Shown here: positions 59,671 to 64,000 of the stretch, one piece after another
Layout: every line of letters starts with the position of its first letter
Numbering within the stretch: the stretch's first letter is position 1
Assembly: GCF_026626705.1 (NCBI RefSeq)
Contig: NZ_JAPNKC010000001.1
Coordinates: 5,270,001 to 5,334,000, forward strand
DNA: 64,000 nucleotides
DNA from: Pyxidicoccus sp. MSG2
Lineage (GTDB): Bacteria; Myxococcota; Myxococcia; Myxococcales; Myxococcaceae
Direction: 5' to 3'
Made by a program: the position numbers and the translations under genes
Notes under the pieces: generated by a model
Told to the model about the DNA's origin: nothing
The model's database searches: none
The model's input: the letters and a program-made list of their open reading frames with translations, nothing else

Positions 59671-62106
59671 ATGACGAGAAGCTGGCAGTGGAAGCTGGGT
59701 GCACTGGCGGGTGGCGCATTGGCGGTGTCTCTGCTGGGGGGCTGCGGAGCGAGCTCCGGACCCGGAGAGCAGGAAGGGCCGCCGCTTGGAGAACTGACGT
59801 CGAGGGCCGGTGGCAATCCGTGTGGAACCAATGGGGACCCGAGCGGGCCCGTGGAGCCCTACGCGGACTCGGTGCTGGACGGGGCGACGAACCGGGTGAC
59901 GGACCAGGACAACGCGGTGGGTGCCCCGGACGGCATGGTGGCGACGCTTCAGGGGGCGGCGACGTTGACGCTCGACATGGGGACCGGAGAGGAGGGCCTG
60001 GAGTCGCTGAAGCTGTACTACGTGGGAGGTGCGCCGACCCGGGCCACGGTGGAGTTCCTCCGGGCGGACGGGGTGCTGCTGGCGACGGGGCGTGTCAGCA
60101 AGACGGGGACGGAGCAGGGGCGCCTGGTGGCGACGGTTCCGTACACGAAGAGCGCGGCCTTCCGGCTGGTGAAGGTGAAGGGGGCCTCGGGCACCACCTA
60201 CCAGGTGGACGCGGTCGAGACGACGAAGCTGGGGACGGGCACGTGCGTCTTCTGCGGCGACGGCATCCTTCAGGGCCCCGAGGTCTGCGACGACAAGAAC
60301 ATGCTGTCGGGTGACGGCTGCAACAGCGTCTGCGAAATCGAGCCGGGCTACACCTGCAGGGGCTCGCCGAGCGTTTGTGACGACAACTGGGCGCCCACGG
60401 TGGAGGACTTCCACGGGACCACCCCTGAGGACACCCCGTTGGACATCACCCTCACCGCGGTGGACCCGGAGGGCGCCGCGCTCACCTACACCTTCACCAC
60501 GCCCGGCCACGGCACGCTCACGGGGACGGGCCCGTCGGTGACGTACACCCCGGCTGGGGACTTCTCCGGAGAGGACACGTTCCAGGTCACCGTCTCCGAC
60601 GGTGAGAATCAGGTGACGGCCACCGTCACAGTCACGGTCCAACCGGTCAACGACGCGCCCGTGGCCGCCTCTGCCGCGGTGACGGTGAGCTACAACACGA
60701 CGACCCCCATCACGGTGTCGGCCACGGATGTGGACGGAGATGCGCTCACGTTCAGCTTCACGGCCCCCGCTCATGGGACGCTGTCCGGAACGGGCGCCCA
60801 GCTCATCTACACGCCGGCCGCGGACTTCCAGGGAGCGGACCTCTTCACCTTCACGGCCAGCGACGGCTCGCTCACCTCCGCCGTCGCCACCGTCAGCATC
60901 ACCGTCAGGGGGCCGCCTGTCTGCGGCGACGGCTACATCGATTCGGGTGAGGTGTGTGACGACGGCAACCGCGTCGCGGGGGACGGCTGCCGGGCGGACT
61001 GCCGGGGCGTGGAGGTGTGCGGCGACGGCCTGGTGGACAGCACGACGGGAGAGCAGTGCGACGATGGCGGCACGACCCCCGGGGATGGCTGTGACGCCGC
61101 GTGCCAGCTGGATGCCTTCTCCAACGTGCCCCCCACGCTCATCAGCGGGACGCTGAGCTGCAGCACGGCCAACTCGAACACGGGGCGCAAGGTGGCGGTG
61201 GATGCGCTGGGGCGCTTCTACGTCGTCATGAAATGCGGTGGCGCGGTCCACGTCAGCGTGAGCGTGGACCGTGGCCAGACCTGGGTGGGGCCCACCCCCC
61301 TGGGCATCACCGGCGCGGCGGAGGTCGCGATTGAAGGCGGCCCCACGGGGGTCGCCTATGTCGCGGCGACGGCGGCCCCGGGCGTGCTGTTCTTCACCCG
61401 GACCGTCGACGCGGGGGCGAGCTGGGAGGCGCCGCGAATCCTGTCCTCGGTGGCCGGCCCCACCGTCAGCCTGGATTCCATGGGCGATGCCCTCTACATC
61501 TCCGGCACGCGAGGCAGCGTGGGGGTGCGCGTCCTCCGGAACTTCGCGCGAGGCGCGGGCGACTTCAGCGGGACGGACTCGGACCAGTCCAACATCTACC
61601 ACGACGTCATCGTGGACAAGATCAGCGGAGACATCTTCTCGGTGAGCGACGACCCCTCCTTCCGCATCCGCCGCAGCAGCGACCAGGCGACCAGCTTTGG
61701 CCCGCTGAGCTCCCCGCCGGGGCAGGCCTTCTACTCGGACTGGACGGGCTCCAACGGGTTCATCTACGTCACGGGCACCTTTGGGGACAACAACGTGGAC
61801 GTCATCCCGGTGTCGGCGCCTGGGACGAGCACCCAGGTGACGGGCCTCCCCACGAACATCGGCCCCGGTCCCTTCCGGTCGATTGACGCGGACGCCATCG
61901 GCAACGCCTATGTCGCCTCTCAGTTGACGACGGGCGCTGTCCAGTTGGACCGGATGCTCGTGGGGGCCGCCACGATTTCGGCCGCGGATGCCAGGACGGT
62001 GGCGCAGGGCGCCGCGCCCGCGGTCGCGGCGCTTCCGTCCAATGGCGGCGCCCTGGTGGCCTACACGAGCGGCACCAGCATCTATGCCTCGGTGGTGGTG
62101 TACTGA
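59671..62106 (+). CDS. DUF4215/cadherin-like/propeller lipoprotein, 811 aa
   Basis: The lipobox VSLLGGC is followed by a discoidin-like region ([20 protein letters not shown]). A Cys-rich DUF4215 unit follows ([32 protein letters not shown]), then two cadherin/Big_9-like domains ([40 protein letters not shown]). Two further DUF4215 units ([34 protein letters not shown]) precede a C-terminal sialidase-like propeller of about 300 residues ([30 protein letters not shown]). This mix is characteristic of myxobacterial surface proteins. No enzyme residues are evident. GGGGA lies before the ATG, and the open frame upstream is not coding. Confidence 0.88.
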   Translation: MTRSWQWKLGALAGGALAVSLLGGCGASSGPGEQEGPPLGELTSRAGGNPCGTNGDPSGPVEPYADSVLDGATNRVTDQDNAVGAPDGMVATLQGAATLTLDMGTGEEGLESLKLYYVGGAPTRATVEFLRADGVLLATGRVSKTGTEQGRLVATVPYTKSAAFRLVKVKGASGTTYQVDAVETTKLGTGTCVFCGDGILQGPEVCDDKNMLSGDGCNSVCEIEPGYTCRGSPSVCDDNWAPTVEDFHGTTPEDTPLDITLTAVDPEGAALTYTFTTPGHGTLTGTGPSVTYTPAGDFSGEDTFQVTVSDGENQVTATVTVTVQPVNDAPVAASAAVTVSYNTTTPITVSATDVDGDALTFSFTAPAHGTLSGTGAQLIYTPAADFQGADLFTFTASDGSLTSAVATVSITVRGPPVCGDGYIDSGEVCDDGNRVAGDGCRADCRGVEVCGDGLVDSTTGEQCDDGGTTPGDGCDAACQLDAFSNVPPTLISGTLSCSTANSNTGRKVAVDALGRFYVVMKCGGAVHVSVSVDRGQTWVGPTPLGITGAAEVAIEGGPTGVAYVAATAAPGVLFFTRTVDAGASWEAPRILSSVAGPTVSLDSMGDALYISGTRGSVGVRVLRNFARGAGDFSGTDSDQSNIYHDVIVDKISGDIFSVSDDPSFRIRRSSDQATSFGPLSSPPGQAFYSDWTGSNGFIYVTGTFGDNNVDVIPVSAPGTSTQVTGLPTNIGPGPFRSIDADAIGNAYVASQLTTGAVQLDRMLVGAATISAADARTVAQGAAPAVAALPSNGGALVAYTSGTSIYASVVVY

Positions 62107-62248
62107 GCTGAAACCATGAGGTCCCTGATGCGCGCCTTCCAGGTCATGCGGGAGGCGCGCATCCAGGCCGCGGTGGGTGAGCCCACGCCACCGATTGGAG
62201 TTGCACCGAGTCCGTTCCGCCGCGAGCGCCTCACGGAGGCCGGCACGC

Positions 62249-63127
62249 TCAGCGCGCGGCGGAGTAGGACTTGTCCTGCTCCAGCGTGAGACCCCGGCCC
62301 TGCTGGGTGGTGAAGCGGACGGGGAATGTCTGCCATTGCGTGCCGTCCACCGCCGTGCGCACCTCGAAGTGCAGGTGCGGGCCGCGCGAGTAGCCGGTGT
62401 TGCCGGAGATACCCAGCGGCTGCCCGGCGGTGACGGACTGGCCCTCCCGCACGAAGACTCCGCCCGGCTTGAGGTGCCCGTAGTAGCCGAACGTCCCGTC
62501 GGCGTGGCGCACCAACACCCGGTTCGCCTTGTCCCGCTCGCGGTAGCTCTTGTCGGTGCCGGCCGTCTTGAAGGTGTGGATGGCATCCGCCACGACGCCG
62601 TCGCGGGCGGCGCGCACCAGCGAGCCCTCCGGCAGGTCGAAGTCCAGCGCGTGGCGCATGGGGCCGGTGTGGCTGATGCCGCCGTCGTAGCCCTGAATCA
62701 CGCGGACGGCGTGGTTGGGCTCGAAGGGCAGCCGGTAGAGGACGGAGTCGTCGTGCCGCGCCCGGGCGGTGCCCCAGTTCCAGTTGTAGTGGACGTTCTT
62801 GTACCGCCAGGCCAGCCCCCGCTTCGCGCGCCTCAGCCGCACCAACGTCTTCGTCTGCGAGCCCTCGAACACGGCGGTGACAGGCAGCGGAGTCGAGAGC
62901 TCCACGTTCTCCACCTCCGCGTCGAGCGTCACCGTGAGCTCGGAGGTCGCCGTGGTGCGCAGGGTGAGCGTCGCGCTCTCGGTGTCCAGCTGCTCGATGA
63001 TGAGACAGACCCGTCCGTTCTCCGAGCACGACTCGTGGCGGTAGGGAAGGGACGGCGAGGACTGCGCCCGCGCGGAGCCCCACGCCCAGAGCAGCAGCAG
63101 TCCCACGGCACAGCGAGTCGCTGACAA
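62249..63127 (-). CDS. Secreted M23 (LytM) metallopeptidase
   Basis: TTG at 63127 is chosen because GGAGG lies eight bases before it and it starts a signal peptide (CAVGLLLLWAWGSARA). After a beta-rich region, the peptidase domain shows MRHALDFDLPEG (HxxxD zinc ligands), VLVRHADGTFGYYGHLKPGG and the HxH of GPHLHFEVRTA. All four ligand positions are present, so it should be an active peptidoglycan endopeptidase of 292 residues. It lacks LGFP repeats, unlike the M23 protein at 53283. It converges with the 811-residue gene. Confidence 0.92.
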   Translation of the reverse strand: MSATRCAVGLLLLWAWGSARAQSSPSLPYRHESCSENGRVCLIIEQLDTESATLTLRTTATSELTVTLDAEVENVELSTPLPVTAVFEGSQTKTLVRLRRAKRGLAWRYKNVHYNWNWGTARARHDDSVLYRLPFEPNHAVRVIQGYDGGISHTGPMRHALDFDLPEGSLVRAARDGVVADAIHTFKTAGTDKSYRERDKANRVLVRHADGTFGYYGHLKPGGVFVREGQSVTAGQPLGISGNTGYSRGPHLHFEVRTAVDGTQWQTFPVRFTTQQGRGLTLEQDKSYSAAR

Positions 63128-63164
63128 GGAATGACCCTCCTGCCGGCGCGTACGGTGTGCGCCG

Positions 63165-63380
63165 TCCGGAAGACTCTAGCCGACACCATCGACCGCCAGC
63201 TCATGCTCTCCGCGCTGAACATGGCGTTGCTCAACCGCCCTGCGCCGGACATCCACCGTCAGCCCCAAGGAGTACGAGCGGAACGCCTCAACCCGAAGTG
63301 CGGCAGCTTGACGAACCTGTCCACGAAATCGGGCAAGCCCAACTTCGTGGACACTCCACTAGCGCCTCGGACTTGGGCAC
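63165..63380 (+). mobile_element. Probable IS3-type transposase remnant
   Basis: The plus strand reads DTIDRQLMLSALNMALLNRP, which resembles the DDE-domain stretch before the HSDRGSQY motif of IS3-family OrfB proteins. It then degenerates (APDIHRQPQGVRAERLN). No intact catalytic motif or paired terminal repeats are seen. Nothing else is recognised between the M23 gene and 63567. Confidence 0.4.
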
Positions 63381-63567
63381 CACCCGGGGCCGCAGCGCCG
63401 CGCTGGCGCCGCACCCGAAGTCCAGCGTTGTTGACCCAGTAGCACTTGCAGTGTAGTTGTGGTCTGTGAGTCTGGAAGCTTGAAATTCAAGAATAGTCTG
63501 CCAGCCACTTCGTCGGGGGCGTGAGGACTCATGTCGAGCTCCTTCCCGACTCGGGGATGGAGACTTC

Positions 63568-63772
63568 ATGAAGCGCATTGGAAGCGGCTTGGCGTGTGCG
63601 GTGCTTTCCCTATCGCTGCGTCGCCATTCGGGGGCCCGGGAAGCCCATCAAGGACGAGTGCGCGCTGGGGAGGCACACGTGCTCCGCGAATAGGGTGTGT
63701 GTGAATACACCGAGCAGCGACGTCTGCCAGTCGCTCGGAGACGGGCGCGGGGCTGGACTCTGTCTGTTGTGA
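63568..63772 (+). pseudogene. Frameshifted small EGF-like secreted protein
   Basis: ATG at 63568 with GGAG upstream starts MKRIGSGLACAVLSLSL, a signal-like opening. The continuation (GKPIKDECALGRHTCSANRV then CVNTPSSDVC, an EGF-type calcium-binding module) is in the +1 frame. A one-base shift lies between about 63600 and 63640. It could be a real mutation or a sequencing error. Confidence 0.5.
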
Positions 63773-63809
63773 GCAGTGGTGCGATTCATTCCATGAAGGG
63801 AGACATCCA

Positions 63810-64000
63810 ATGAGAAACCGTGCAGGTGCGCTGTTGTCGCGGGGGCTGGGAGCGACGTTGGCATTGTTACTGGGGTCTTGCGGTGTGGAGCCTCTCGACG
63901 AAGGTGTACGTCCCGGAAGCGATGGGGCGTTGCGAGGAGGTGATGCAGCGTTGACGCGTACGAGCCCGGAAGCCTCGCTGACGTGGGACCCGTATGCGGA
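63810..64000 (+). CDS. Lipoprotein, cut by the right edge
   Basis: GGGAG lies before the ATG. MRNRAGALLSRGLGATLALL then LGSCGVEPLDEG is a lipoprotein signal with the lipidated Cys in GSCG. At least 63 residues are visible and the frame is open to base 64000. The visible mature part is acidic and low in features. It may form a unit with the broken EGF-type gene 38 bases upstream. Confidence 0.7.
   Translation, partial: MRNRAGALLSRGLGATLALLLGSCGVEPLDEGVRPGSDGALRGGDAALTRTSPEASLTWDPYA

Overview
The window is GC-rich DNA packed with long genes on both strands. It has the content expected of a fruiting myxobacterium (Myxococcus, Corallococcus, Pyxidicoccus, Archangium and relatives). The signs are many lipobox proteins with Cys-rich or repeat domains, an orphan Ser/Thr kinase, a TIGR02996 protein, a RoxA-type rubber-oxygenase homologue, kelch/Ig lipoproteins, LGFP/M23 proteins and a sigma-54-type promoter. 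The genus is an inference; no rRNA or other phylogenetic marker is present.

Layout. 1-13 kb: a TPR-CHAT protein running off the left edge, an amidohydrolase lipoprotein, a beta-helix lipoprotein, an NADPH-type oxidoreductase, a RoxA-like dihaem oxygenase behind a perfect palindrome, two minus-strand genes with a duplicated 60-bp upstream element, and an ArsR/SRPBCC pair behind a second perfect palindrome. 13-28 kb: secreted and lipoprotein genes, a cyclase, the TIGR02996 protein, a protein kinase, small Cys-containing lipoproteins, a gamma-carbonic anhydrase and a 916-residue kelch/Ig lipoprotein behind a sigma-54-like promoter. 28-37 kb: a 1336-residue minus-strand protein lies divergent from a compact plus-strand operon. 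The operon encodes a six-Cys precursor peptide, MauE, a MauD-like thioredoxin, an ABC exporter and an S26 signal peptidase, and a hairpin separates the peptide gene from the rest. This is the best candidate for an undescribed system: a disulfide-rich secreted peptide with its own oxidation, export and leader-cleavage machinery.

37-45 kb: a ricin-type lectin, then a minus-strand lod operon (dihaem/beta-trefoil protein, LodA-like CTQ oxidase, LodB-like flavoprotein) preceded by four 13-bp iterons, a DoxX protein, a protease remnant and a secreted protein. 45-51 kb: a metallophosphoesterase-STAND NTPase-TPR protein with ten near-identical 41-residue repeats, resembling antiphage STAND sensors, and a hypothetical gene. 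51-64 kb: an alpha/beta-hydrolase lipoprotein, a 2H phosphoesterase, an M23-LGFP protein, a small gene pair, a DNase I-like enzyme split by Ig domains with an uncharacterised partner, an 811-residue lipoprotein, a second M23 peptidase, a probable IS3 remnant, a frameshifted EGF-type gene and a lipoprotein cut by the right edge.

Several short stretches are gene debris (serine protease, hydrolase, transposase, EGF protein) or dispersed intergenic repeats. This marks the window as accessory, rearranged chromosome rather than core genome.
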